DNA of 64,000 nt from Clostridiales bacterium GWD2_32_19 (GCA_001795385.1 MGOU01000007.1:1-64000), one strand, 5' to 3'; counted from the first letter of the stretch, positions 1 through 8,770 are shown. Translations and numbers: made by a program. The notes: generated by a model from the letters alone, not told the origin.

Positions 1-1
1 A

Positions 2-505
2 GACAGACAATGGATAGTGATAGATCAAGCGACAGGATTATTAGTAAGTCCAAAATCAATAAGTAGAAAAGCATTCGATGTAGACAACACACAAATATAC
101 AGTCCGAGCGACAATAACAACATAGGATATTATCTAAACAACACATACTACAACACATTCACAGTAGCGCAGAAAGCAATAATAAAAGATAGCACATGGA
201 ATATAGGAAATGAAAGTAATGAAACAGGAAGTAGCGTAACAACTAAAATAGGACTATTAAGAGAAAGTGAATACAACGCAGCAAAAACAGCAGGAATATT
301 CAATGCAGGAGGAGAATATGCAACATGGTGGTTAATAACACCATATTCATCTGATGGAACAAATGTCAGAATAGTAAGTTATAATGGAACAGCAAGTAGT
401 AATGGTGCAAGTAGTACATCAGGCTTGAGGCCAGCATTAAGGATACTCGAAACTACATATTTTTTTAGAGATACCTTTTCAGGAGTATATTATTATCCAC
501 AGTAA
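2..505 (+). CDS. DUF6273-type protein, 3' part (5' end outside window)
   Basis: The reading frame is open to the first base of the window. It reads through a GTG at 17 that could be taken as a start, so the true start lies upstream and only about 167 C-terminal residues are seen. The visible part has the pattern of the DUF6273 family: RQWIVIDQATG near the left edge, a region with YLNNTYYNTF, IGLLRESEY, then WWLITPYSSDGTNVRIVS and the closing GLRPALRI. These domains usually form the C-terminal part of secreted or surface proteins of Clostridia. The domain assignment is by motif memory. Function is unknown, and nothing can be said about a signal peptide because the N-terminus is missing. Confidence 0.7.
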   Translation, partial: DRQWIVIDQATGLLVSPKSISRKAFDVDNTQIYSPSDNNNIGYYLNNTYYNTFTVAQKAIIKDSTWNIGNESNETGSSVTTKIGLLRESEYNAAKTAGIFNAGGEYATWWLITPYSSDGTNVRIVSYNGTASSNGASSTSGLRPALRILETTYFFRDTFSGVYYYPQ

Positions 506-609
506 CGAACAATGGGAATATATAAATATAAAAACAAAAATTGAGAAATTAATTCGTTGTTTTTTGAAAAATAAACAAAAATGTACAAGATATATAAAGA
601 TTAAAAAAT

Positions 610-653
610 AAAAAGAATAGATACTTCGAGTCAGTGAAGTATCTATTCTTTTT
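610..653 (+). terminator. Hairpin terminator, possibly bidirectional
   Basis: An 18-bp perfect inverted repeat (610-627 and 636-653) with an 8-base loop. The left arm starts with an A run and the right arm ends in a T run, so it can act as an intrinsic terminator in either direction. It closes the DUF6273-type gene. Confidence 0.85.
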
Positions 654-733
654 ATTTGAATAATAATCTAATAAGTGCAGAAAATAATTATATAACGACA
701 AGTATTTTATAAAATTATTTTAGGAGGGATAAA

Positions 734-982
734 GTGTCGAGAAGCAATAAACCTATAGTACCAGAGGCTAAGTATGCACTGGATGAATTTAAAGAAGAGA
801 TAGCACAAGAAATGGGAATTTCATTTTCAAATAATGACCAAGGTTACAAGGGAGATATATCAGCATATCAAGCTGGAACACTTGCCAATATGTCTAATGG
901 AAAAAATATAGGTGGGCAAATGGTAAAGAAAATGATAGAGAACGCAGAAATGGAAATGATAAAAAACAATAAAAATAATTAA
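734..982 (+). CDS. Alpha/beta-type small acid-soluble spore protein
   Basis: An 82-residue protein that starts at GTG 734, five bases after a strong AGGAGGG (722-728). It has the two family hallmarks. The first is a basic N-terminal segment leading into FKEEIAQEMGI, which is where the germination protease GPR cleaves in this family. The second is a C-terminal block, NMSNGKNIGGQMVKKMIE, matching the conserved GxxGGxMVKxMIE DNA-binding helix. Alpha/beta SASPs saturate spore DNA, hold it in an A-like form and protect it from UV and heat, then serve as an amino acid store on germination. The gene is monocistronic, with hairpins on both sides. Its presence is good evidence for an endospore former. 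It would normally be expressed in the forespore under sigma G, but I did not find a convincing sigma G promoter. Confidence 0.93.
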   Translation: MSRSNKPIVPEAKYALDEFKEEIAQEMGISFSNNDQGYKGDISAYQAGTLANMSNGKNIGGQMVKKMIENAEMEMIKNNKNN

Positions 983-1001
983 TACATTTTTATTGTTTTT
1001 T
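961..1001 (+). terminator. Terminator overlapping the SASP stop codon
   Basis: Arms of 16 bp (961-976 and 986-1001) pair perfectly and end in a T run. The SASP stop codon (980-982) sits in the loop. Confidence 0.85.
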
Positions 1002-1109
1002 ATTGCTAAAAAAAATAAATTAGTATAAAATAAGGCTAGTCTTAGAATATGGAATAGTGTCAGTACTATAAATATTTTACACTACCGAATATGGAATGGG
1101 GGAGAAACT

Positions 1110-1928
1110 ATGGCAATTGATTTTGAAATAAAGTTTTATGGAGTTAGAGGTACATATCCTGTTTCAGATAAAAATATGATAAAGTATGGTGGAAACACAC
1201 CATGTGTATATATGAAGGTTGCAGGTAAAAACTTTATATTTGACGCAGGTACAGGGATAATAAAGCTCGGAGAGGAAGTAAATACAAAAGAATTTGATGC
1301 AAATATATTTATTACACATATGCATCATGACCACATACAGGGACTTTCATTTTTAAAACCTCTTTTTTTAGATGAGAATAGTAATATAAAAATATATTGT
1401 AAAAATTATAAAGAAGCTACTTTTGAAAGTATAATAAAAGCCTTTTTACATGAGCCACTTTTTCCTTATAATATAGATACGTCAAAAGCAAAACACGAGT
1501 TTGAACCTATAGAAAGTGGAGATATAATAGAATTTGGAGATATAAAAGTGTACACAATTCAGAATAATCATCCTGATGGAGGACTTGGATACAAGGTTAC
1601 ATATAATAATAAAAGCTGTTGTTACATAACTGATTATGAAGTAAAGGAAGAAAATATAGATGAACTAACGAATTTTATAAAAGGTACAGATATTTTAATT
1701 ATGGATGCTACCTACAACAAGGAAGAATATAAAGAAAAGGAAGGATGGGGGCATTCTACTTGGGAAGATGTAACGCATATAGCAAAAGACGCAAAAGTCA
1801 AAAAACTATTTTTGTTTCATCATAAACCTACTAGAACGGATAGAGAACTCAATGAAATACAGAAAAATGCTAGAAAAATCTTAAAGAATACTTTTTGTGC
1901 AAAGGAAGATGAGAGGGTGGTACTATGA
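1110..1928 (+). CDS. MBL-fold metallohydrolase (cyclic phosphodiesterase-like)
   Basis: A 272-residue metallo-beta-lactamase-fold protein. The zinc-binding HxHxDH motif is seen as THMHHDHIQG at about residue 70, preceded by FDAGTG. Further metal ligands are plausible in NNHPDGG (about 153), the Asp of YITDYE and the final HHKPTRTD. The N-terminal pattern FYGVRGTYPVS with YGGNTPCVYM is typical of the MBL subgroup related to phosphoribosyl cyclic phosphodiesterases and class II cAMP phosphodiesterases. ATG 1110 follows a GGGGGAG (about 1097-1103). The stop overlaps the next start as ATGA, so it is translationally coupled to the GAF/HD-GYP gene. A role in cyclic nucleotide turnover is inferred from the subgroup and the neighbours; the substrate cannot be read from sequence. 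Confidence 0.85.
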   Translation: MAIDFEIKFYGVRGTYPVSDKNMIKYGGNTPCVYMKVAGKNFIFDAGTGIIKLGEEVNTKEFDANIFITHMHHDHIQGLSFLKPLFLDENSNIKIYCKNYKEATFESIIKAFLHEPLFPYNIDTSKAKHEFEPIESGDIIEFGDIKVYTIQNNHPDGGLGYKVTYNNKSCCYITDYEVKEENIDELTNFIKGTDILIMDATYNKEEYKEKEGWGHSTWEDVTHIAKDAKVKKLFLFHHKPTRTDRELNEIQKNARKILKNTFCAKEDERVVL

Positions 1929-3382
1929 AAAAGACGGGGGATTATTTACTAAAAACTCTTGATATAGGAATAGCACTTACTACCGAAAGAGACCCAAATA
2001 AATTACTAGAGAAGATTCTTAGGGAATCACGTGAAATAACACATGCAGATGCAGGAACATTGTATATAAAAGAAGGAAATGAACTACTGTTTAAAATTAT
2101 ACAAAATGATATAAGTAAAACATTTCTAGGAGAAGACGGCGAGAAAATAGACTTGCCACCTCTCAATATAAAAGGGGATAGCGTATCAGCTTATGTAGCA
2201 AGAACAAAGAAAACGATAAATATACCCAATATATACATGGAAACTAACTCATATCTTGAAGGGCCAAAGAAGTATGATAAAATGACAGGATATAAAACAG
2301 AATCAATGCTTGTTATACCTCTTATTAATAGGGAAGATGAAGTTATAGGTGTAATGTTGCTCATAAATGCAAAAAATCCAGAAGGAGAAGTAGTACCTTT
2401 CTTAAAGTATTATGAAAGGATTATAGCTTATTTTGCCTCGCAAGTAGCAATATATATGTCAAATATCAATTACCTTGATGAAATACATAGATTATTTGGT
2501 TCTTTTGTTGAGGTGATGGTAACTGCTATAGATAAAAGAACTAGTTATAATGCAAGTCACACTAAAAATATAGTGATGTTTCTTGAAAAATTTATAACGC
2601 ATATAAATGATACAAGACATGGATCTTTTGCTAATCAATATTTTGGACCTGAAAGATCAAAAGAAATAGTAATGGCTGCATGGCTACATGATGTAGGTAA
2701 ACTAGCAATACCACTTAATGTTATGGACAAGGCTACAAGACTTACCGAAAAGTATGATGTAGTTATAAAGAGAATACGCCTTGAAAAGTTGCAGGTAAAG
2801 GTTAACATGATGGAAGGAAAAATGGATAAAGAGGAATACGAGAGTAGAGAAAAATTTCTAGAAGAATCTGAAAAGATAATAGAAGTATGTAATAATCCTA
2901 ATAAATATATAGACGATGATTTATTAAATAGCCTAAATGATGTTTATAATTATATTCCAATAAGCGAAGAGGAAAAACTTTTATGCGAAGAGGAATATGA
3001 AAATATAACTGTTAGAAGTGGAACATTAACCCAAAAAGAAAGAAAGATAATGCAAGACCACGTAGTATTTACAAAGGATATGCTTGACAAAATACCTTTT
3101 ACGGAGAAACTACAGCATGTAAAAAAATGGGCTTCAATGCACCATGAATTTTTAGACGGTTCAGGATATCCAGATGGATTAGACATAAAATCTATACCGT
3201 TTGAAGTTAAAATACTTACAATGCTTGATATATATGAGGCACTGATTTCATCTGATAGACCATATAGAAAGCCAATAGAAAGAGAAAAAGCAATAGATAT
3301 ACTTAAAACAATGGCAGAAGAAGGTAAACTTGACAAAGCGCTTGTATTTGAATTTGAAAAGAGCGGGGTATGGAAAGAATAA
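1925..3382 (+). CDS. GAF plus HD-GYP domain phosphohydrolase
   Basis: A 485-residue soluble protein. Residues about 10-180 form a GAF domain (SREITHADAGTLYI, then SMLVIPLINREDEVIGVM). An HD-type phosphohydrolase follows, with AAWLHDVGKLAIP at about 250 and HHEFLDGSGYPDGL at about 406. The HHExxDGxGYP signature marks the HD-GYP subfamily, which hydrolyses cyclic di-GMP to GMP or pGpG. The gap between HDVGK and HHE is about 150 residues, against roughly 60 in ordinary HD-GYP domains. The extra 85 or so residues are rich in Lys and Glu and look helical. GAF domains often bind cyclic nucleotides or other small ligands, so the enzyme may be allosterically controlled. It overlaps the MBL gene by four bases. 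c-di-GMP as substrate is a family inference. Confidence 0.88.
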   Translation: MKKTGDYLLKTLDIGIALTTERDPNKLLEKILRESREITHADAGTLYIKEGNELLFKIIQNDISKTFLGEDGEKIDLPPLNIKGDSVSAYVARTKKTINIPNIYMETNSYLEGPKKYDKMTGYKTESMLVIPLINREDEVIGVMLLINAKNPEGEVVPFLKYYERIIAYFASQVAIYMSNINYLDEIHRLFGSFVEVMVTAIDKRTSYNASHTKNIVMFLEKFITHINDTRHGSFANQYFGPERSKEIVMAAWLHDVGKLAIPLNVMDKATRLTEKYDVVIKRIRLEKLQVKVNMMEGKMDKEEYESREKFLEESEKIIEVCNNPNKYIDDDLLNSLNDVYNYIPISEEEKLLCEEEYENITVRSGTLTQKERKIMQDHVVFTKDMLDKIPFTEKLQHVKKWASMHHEFLDGSGYPDGLDIKSIPFEVKILTMLDIYEALISSDRPYRKPIEREKAIDILKTMAEEGKLDKALVFEFEKSGVWKE

Positions 3383-3439
3383 AAGTTCTCATCCTAATGT
3401 AGGGGAGGAAATAGCTTGCAAAAAAGAGGAGGAACAGTT

Positions 3440-5236
3440 ATGAATAGAACTTTGAAATCACTGCTTGGAATTATACTAGGTCTTATTATAATATTTGCAT
3501 ATTATAATACATTTTATAGTATTGAATATTCAATGCAAGATATGATATACCAAAAGCCAAGTGAAACAACTTATGAAATAGCAATAATAGGTGTAGATGA
3601 GGAAAGTCTGGAAGAGTACGGCAGATGGCCATGGTCTAGAGAAAAGATAACAAATCTAGTAAAAATTATAGAACAAGGTAATCCAGCGGTAATAGGTATA
3701 GACATATTGCTTTCAGAAAAATCAGATGAAAATTTAGACAAAGCATTAGTAGATGAGATAAAAAAGCATGACAATATAGTTTTAGCTAAGATGGGTAAGT
3801 TTAATAATTATACTAAAGCAAATAATATGGAAGCTATAAAAATGGTTGAACCTTTTAAAGAACTAAATGAGAGTGCTATGACTGGGCATATTAATGTGTT
3901 TATTGATAAAGATGGAGTCGTAAGAAAGACACCTCTGTTTTATGACTATAAAGGGCAAAAAGTAGAAAGCTTTCCATACCAAATATACAAGAAATATTGT
4001 GAAAATCAGGGTATAGAGTCAGTAAAACTGGAAAATATCCCTCTTGACAACTGGAACAGAATGAATATATGGTTTAATGAAGGCTCGGAGTTGACTACTA
4101 AAAATGAAAGGAATAATATAAGGTATGAAGAGATATCTATTAATAGGATTTTAAATGGGGAAGTACCACCGGAGTATTTAGAAAACAGAATAGTTCTTAT
4201 AGGACCATATGCTACAGGTATAGATGATTACTACTATACTCCACTTATAAAGGATGAACCTGTTTTTGGAATACAGATAAATGCAAATATAGTACAAAAT
4301 CTCTTGGAGAAAAAATTTAAAACGGAGGCAAATGATTATGTAAATGTATTAATTTTATTGATTCTAGCTATAATAACAAACTTATTATTCAGAAAAATAA
4401 AGCCTATAGTGTCACTTGTAATATTGATATTAATTACAACTGGATACATATTTTTATGTACTGTTTTAAATGGAAACAATTACATTGTGTACATAAGTTA
4501 TCCGATAATATGGATTGTGCTACATTATGTGTTAGCATTACTTATGAGATATGTTGAGAAAATGAAAGAAGTTAAAGATATAACAAGTATGTTCGGAAAG
4601 TATGTATCACCAAAGATAGTAAAAGAATTAATATCAAAGGGTGAAAAGACTTTAAAACTAGGTGGTACAAAGAAATATGTAACATTGTTTTTTGTGGATA
4701 TACGAGGATTTACAAGTATGTCAGAGAAACTTGAACCAGAAATTGTTGTAAGTGTGCTTAATGAATATTTTGAAACTTGCGTGAACTCGATATTTAAGTA
4801 TGATGGGACTCTTGATAAATTTGTAGGAGATGAGATAATGGCTGTATTTAACTCACCTATAGATTTAGCAAATCATGAGCTTGCAGCAGTTAAATCAGCG
4901 ATACACATGAGAGATAGTGGAGTAGAAATGCATGACAGGATAAAAGAAGAATATGGCGTTGATGTACGATTTGGTATAGGTATAAATTCGGGGGAGGCTG
5001 TAATAGGTAACATAGGGACAAGCTTTAAAATGGACTATACTTGTATAGGAGATGCAGTAAACACAGCCGCAAGACTACAAGCAGTAGCAACCCAAGGACA
5101 GATAATAATAAGTAAGGTAGTATATGATAAAATAAAGGATTATGTAGAGGTAACAGATTTGGGTGAAGTAAAAGTAAAAGGTAAAGAAGACGCAATAAAA
5201 ATTTATCAAGTTGATAAACTGGTGGTTAGCGAGTAG
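3440..5236 (+). CDS. CHASE2-domain class III adenylate cyclase
   Basis: A 598-residue membrane receptor cyclase. I chose ATG 3440 because AGAGGAGGA (3425-3433) sits seven bases before it; an in-frame TTG at 3416 has no such support. An N-terminal membrane anchor is followed by an extracellular CHASE2 domain (about residues 30-290, with IIGVDEESLEEYGRWPW). Three membrane helices lie at about 300-375. The cyclase domain (about 415-590) has both metal aspartates, in FFVDIRGFTSM and KFVGDEIMAVF. It also has the transition-state Asn/Arg in GDAVNTAARLQ, the Lys of DKFVGDE and the Asp of DYTCIGD. That Lys/Asp pair is the adenine-selecting combination, so cAMP is the likely product. The context is an MBL/HD-GYP/cyclase signalling run followed 14 bp later by the CoaD-CoaE gene. 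Confidence 0.92.
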   Translation: MNRTLKSLLGIILGLIIIFAYYNTFYSIEYSMQDMIYQKPSETTYEIAIIGVDEESLEEYGRWPWSREKITNLVKIIEQGNPAVIGIDILLSEKSDENLDKALVDEIKKHDNIVLAKMGKFNNYTKANNMEAIKMVEPFKELNESAMTGHINVFIDKDGVVRKTPLFYDYKGQKVESFPYQIYKKYCENQGIESVKLENIPLDNWNRMNIWFNEGSELTTKNERNNIRYEEISINRILNGEVPPEYLENRIVLIGPYATGIDDYYYTPLIKDEPVFGIQINANIVQNLLEKKFKTEANDYVNVLILLILAIITNLLFRKIKPIVSLVILILITTGYIFLCTVLNGNNYIVYISYPIIWIVLHYVLALLMRYVEKMKEVKDITSMFGKYVSPKIVKELISKGEKTLKLGGTKKYVTLFFVDIRGFTSMSEKLEPEIVVSVLNEYFETCVNSIFKYDGTLDKFVGDEIMAVFNSPIDLANHELAAVKSAIHMRDSGVEMHDRIKEEYGVDVRFGIGINSGEAVIGNIGTSFKMDYTCIGDAVNTAARLQAVATQGQIIISKVVYDKIKDYVEVTDLGEVKVKGKEDAIKIYQVDKLVVSE

Positions 5237-5250
5237 AAAGGAATGATTTT

Positions 5251-6399
5251 ATGAATAAAGCTATTTATGCATTTTCAGGTGATCCAATTACATACGGTCA
5301 TATTGACATAATAAAAAGGGCTTCTAAAATATTTGATGAGATTATTGTTGCCATAGGAGTTAATCCAGATAAAAACTACATGTTTACTTTCGAGGAACGA
5401 CTAGATATGGCAGAAAAAAGCCTTTGTTTATTTCAAAATATTAAAGTAGTTGGATTTAAGGGTTTACTAGTTGATTTTGCGTATGAGAGTAATTGCAATG
5501 TAATTATTAGAGGCATAAGAAATTCTGAAGATTTTGAGTATGAAAAAATATTATATGTAGCGAGTGAATCGCAAAAACTAGGTATTGAAACTTGCCCACT
5601 TTTCGCAAAACAAGATATGGTGCACATTAGTTCTAGTACAGTAAAGGCCTTACAAAAGGAGAATGGACTTATACATGAATATGTTCCTATGTATGTTAAA
5701 AAATGTCTGGAATATAAAATGTCAGGTCAATTTATAGTAGGCGTTACTGGAGAAATAGGTTCTGGAAAATCTTATATAAGTGAAATGTTAAAGACAATTG
5801 CAAAAAAACAAGGGATTGAGGTTCACAATATAGAGCTAGACTACATAGGTCATGAGATACTAGAGGAATTAAAAGAAGAAAAATATGAGAAAATAAGGGA
5901 AGAAATAGTAAATGCCTTTGGCAAAGAAGTGCAAAACGATGATGGTACCATAAATAGAAAGGTTTTAGGAAACATAGTTTTCGATGATGCAGGAAAATTG
6001 AATAAACTAAATAGTATTATGTACACACCCATTATGGTTAGGTTAAGAAGAGAATTGTACGATAAACAAGGCATAATACTAATAAATGCAGCACTTATTG
6101 CAGAATCTGGGATGACTTATATATGTAACAATAATATTATATTTATTAATGTAAATAAAGAAACTCAAAAAGATAGATTGAAAGGGCGAGGATATTCAGA
6201 TGACCAAATGTTGCATAGAATAAATTCGCAATATCATTCGTCTGAAAAACAAGTAAAGATAGAAGAAATAATAAAAAAAGATAATTACGGAAAAATATGG
6301 AACATAGATAATTCAAACAATGCAACTGTTAAGGATATAGATGAATTACTACTTAACATAAAAGGCTATTTTGGGATTGGGGTGGAATATCTTACTTGA
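5251..6399 (+). CDS. CoaD-CoaE fusion (PPAT + dephospho-CoA kinase)
   Basis: One 382-residue frame joins two CoA enzymes. Residues 1-158 match bacterial CoaD: AIYAFSGDPITYGHIDII with the TxGH nucleotidyltransferase motif, FTFEERLDMA, RGIRNSEDFEYE and ISSSTVKAL. Residues about 160-382 match CoaE: P-loop GVTGEIGSGKS, then ELDYIGHEIL, DGTINRKVLGNIVF and a C-terminal lid with RLKGRG. Together they would turn 4'-phosphopantetheine into CoA through dephospho-CoA. The usual PGTFDP of CoaD reads AFSGDP here, which keeps the hydroxyl residue but changes its neighbours. The CoaE DAD motif reads ELD. No stop or frameshift separates the domains. ATG 5251 lies 14 bp after the cyclase stop, so co-transcription with the signalling genes is likely. 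Both domains look intact, but activity of each half is inferred. Confidence 0.88.
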   Translation: MNKAIYAFSGDPITYGHIDIIKRASKIFDEIIVAIGVNPDKNYMFTFEERLDMAEKSLCLFQNIKVVGFKGLLVDFAYESNCNVIIRGIRNSEDFEYEKILYVASESQKLGIETCPLFAKQDMVHISSSTVKALQKENGLIHEYVPMYVKKCLEYKMSGQFIVGVTGEIGSGKSYISEMLKTIAKKQGIEVHNIELDYIGHEILEELKEEKYEKIREEIVNAFGKEVQNDDGTINRKVLGNIVFDDAGKLNKLNSIMYTPIMVRLRRELYDKQGIILINAALIAESGMTYICNNNIIFINVNKETQKDRLKGRGYSDDQMLHRINSQYHSSEKQVKIEEIIKKDNYGKIWNIDNSNNATVKDIDELLLNIKGYFGIGVEYLT

Positions 6400-6442
6400 A
6401 AATGCTGATATTAGTACATGATTTGAATCTTGAGGAATGGAT

Positions 6443-6508
6443 ATAATATGGACTGTGTTACATTATGTGAGAGCATTACTTATGAGATATGTTGAAAAAT
6501 GAAATAAA
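6443..6508 (+). pseudogene. Decayed duplicate of a piece of the CHASE2 cyclase gene
   Basis: These 66 bases align almost base for base with 4505-4571, the third membrane helix of the cyclase gene. There are about eight mismatches and one missing A. The lost A shifts the frame, and a TGA follows at once. It lies in the otherwise non-coding 175-bp gap after the CoaD-CoaE gene and appears to be a relic of a duplication. Confidence 0.7.
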
Positions 6509-6574
6509 TACTTTCGAATGTGAATTAAATTTATGGTGGCAGGATACTATCTTAATAGGGAAAGAGGATGAAAC

Positions 6575-7426
6575 ATGAGCAATAATGAAAGAATGTTACT
6601 TATAGCGGCATTACTGTGGGGATTTTCAGCACCATTAAATAAAATAATTTTACAAAGTACTTCAGAATTAACTTTTATATGGGTTAGATTTTTAGCTGCA
6701 GCAATTATATTAACGATAGTTTTTTGGAAAAAGCTTAAAAGTGCTGATTTGAAAACTATCAAATACGGATTATTACTAGGTGGTATTACGGCCACGGGTG
6801 CATTGCTTGAACTATCTGCAACTAGAATAATGAATCCAGCAAAACTTTATTTTATAATATCGATTGAGGCTGTTGTTATACCATATTTGGCATATGTTAT
6901 TTATAGACAAAAGACTTCAAAGAAAGAAATAATAAGCGCCATAATTGCGAGCATAGGACTTATAGTAATAAATATGAATGGCAGTAATATAGTATTAGGC
7001 TGGGGAGAGATGCTTGCAATTATGTGCACATTTGTATACTCTTTTAATGTAGTGTTTATGTCAAAAAATAATAAAAAGTATGACAATATACTAATTACTA
7101 TTTTTTTAATGTATGGTGCAGGTATTACTGGACTCATTTTAAACTTAATAACTTACGGAACGAATATGGCAGTCAAACCAGAAGGTATAGGATATATAAT
7201 AATATCAATCATATTTATGACATTAATACCTTTTGTTTTGGAAACAAAAGCTTTTAGAGATATAAGTCCGACAAGAGCTGGTATCATATACTCACTAATA
7301 CCTATATTTGCGCTTGTAGCAGTCATGATATTTTTGCAAGATTTTTTAACAATTCAGGGGTATATAGGAAGTGCAATAATATTTTCAGCTCTTATCTATA
7401 GTAATACTAGAAAAATTAAAGCGTAG
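6575..7426 (+). CDS. EamA/DMT-family transporter
   Basis: A 283-residue integral membrane protein with about ten hydrophobic segments in two five-helix halves, the plan of the EamA (DMT superfamily) carriers. The opening MLLIAALLWGFSAPLNKIIL is typical of the first EamA repeat, and the second half starts at about residue 150 (LGWGEMLAIMCTFVYSFNVV) and ends with LIPIFALVAVMIFLQDFLTIQGYIGSAIIF. Members export or import amino acids, nucleotides or other metabolites; the substrate cannot be predicted. The gene starts at ATG 6575 behind a modest GAGG. It is followed 38 bp later by the amidohydrolase gene, so a shared transcript is possible. Confidence 0.88.
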   Translation: MSNNERMLLIAALLWGFSAPLNKIILQSTSELTFIWVRFLAAAIILTIVFWKKLKSADLKTIKYGLLLGGITATGALLELSATRIMNPAKLYFIISIEAVVIPYLAYVIYRQKTSKKEIISAIIASIGLIVINMNGSNIVLGWGEMLAIMCTFVYSFNVVFMSKNNKKYDNILITIFLMYGAGITGLILNLITYGTNMAVKPEGIGYIIISIIFMTLIPFVLETKAFRDISPTRAGIIYSLIPIFALVAVMIFLQDFLTIQGYIGSAIIFSALIYSNTRKIKA

Positions 7427-7464
7427 GTATGCAGAGGTAATAAAAATTTGAAGGGAAGTCAGAT

Positions 7465-8745
7465 ATGAGAATTTTATTGAATAATGCTGATATTGTTACG
7501 GTGAATGAAGAAAATGAAGTTTTAAAAGGATACGATATAATAGTTGAAGAGAATAAAATAGGAGTTATTAAACAATCCTCAGGTTTTCTATTACAAGGAG
7601 AATTTAATGAAGTCATAGACTGTACCAATAAAATAGTAATGCCTGGTTTTATAAATTGCCATACTCATACACCTATGACCTTGTTCAGAAACTATGCAGA
7701 TGACTTAAACTTACATGATTGGTTATATAAGAATATGTTTCCACTGGAAGAAAAGCTTACACCGGATATGTGTTATGCAGCAAGTAAATTATCTATAATT
7801 GAGATGATAAAAACAGGAACTACGACTTTTAATGACATGTATTTTTATATGAATGAAACAGAAAGAGTGATAGGGGAAGCTGGTATGATGGCTATGATAG
7901 GCGTATCTGCAAGTAACAAAACGGATCCTGATTTTAAAAAGTCTATAATGCTTTATGAAAAATTTAAGGATAATAAAAATATAAAAATCAATTTGGCGCC
8001 TCATTCAATATATACCTGTACTGAAAAGTACTTGAAAAACATTTGCAATCTTTCAAAGGAATATAACATACCTGTCCACATACATGTATCAGAAACTAAA
8101 AAAGAGGTTGAAGATTGTATTCGTGAAAATGGCATAACACCTGTAAAATATTTAGAAAGTCTTGGATTATTCGATAGACCAGTAATTGCAGCACATTGTG
8201 TGCATGTGACAGACGATGATATTGATATACTAAAAAGGTATAATGTAAATGTAGTACATAACCCAGCAAGCAACATGAAGCTAGCGAGTGGGATAGCGCC
8301 TATAACTAAAATGATAGATAAAGGCGTAAATGTGTGTCTCGGAACAGATGGGGCAGGAAGTAATAATAATCTAGATATGCTAAAAGAATTAAGGATGGCT
8401 TCATATCTTCAAAAGGTGAGTTCATATGATCCGACAGCTTTCAATGTAGATACAGCACTAAAAGTTGCCACAGTAAACGGTGCAAAAGCATTAGGCATAG
8501 AAAATTTGGGGCAAGTCAAGGAAGGTTACAAGGCAGACTTGATAATAATTGATGCAAATAAGACCTACTACTATCCTAAAACTAATATAAAATCTCAGAT
8601 TGTATACTCAGGGAACGCAGAAGATATAGAAACAGTTATAATAAATGGTAAGATAGTAATGAAGGGTAGACAAATGTTGACAATGGATGAAGAAAAGGTA
8701 AAGTACGAAGCTCAGAAGGCGTATGAGAAATTGATTGAAAATTAA
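7465..8745 (+). CDS. mtaD: MtaD-like amidohydrolase (MTA/SAH deaminase family)
   Basis: A 426-residue amidohydrolase of the adenosine-type deaminase/chlorohydrolase group. Metal and catalytic motifs are in order: GFINCHTHTPMTLFR (HxH, about residue 65), VHIHVSET (about 210), AAHCVHV (about 240) and LGTDGAGSNNNLDML (about 295). The segment NYADDLNLHDWLY is characteristic of 5'-methylthioadenosine/S-adenosylhomocysteine deaminases. These convert SAH or MTA to the inosyl forms in an alternative methyl-cycle salvage route. The length suits the family. The start at ATG 7465 has GAAGGGAAG in front. metK lies about 54 kb away in the same window, so SAM use and salvage are both represented. Guanine deaminase-like or SsnA-like activity cannot be excluded from motifs alone. 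Confidence 0.85.
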   Translation: MRILLNNADIVTVNEENEVLKGYDIIVEENKIGVIKQSSGFLLQGEFNEVIDCTNKIVMPGFINCHTHTPMTLFRNYADDLNLHDWLYKNMFPLEEKLTPDMCYAASKLSIIEMIKTGTTTFNDMYFYMNETERVIGEAGMMAMIGVSASNKTDPDFKKSIMLYEKFKDNKNIKINLAPHSIYTCTEKYLKNICNLSKEYNIPVHIHVSETKKEVEDCIRENGITPVKYLESLGLFDRPVIAAHCVHVTDDDIDILKRYNVNVVHNPASNMKLASGIAPITKMIDKGVNVCLGTDGAGSNNNLDMLKELRMASYLQKVSSYDPTAFNVDTALKVATVNGAKALGIENLGQVKEGYKADLIIIDANKTYYYPKTNIKSQIVYSGNAEDIETVIINGKIVMKGRQMLTMDEEKVKYEAQKAYEKLIEN

Positions 8746-8770
8746 AAAATTGTTAAAGGGGGAAGTACAG

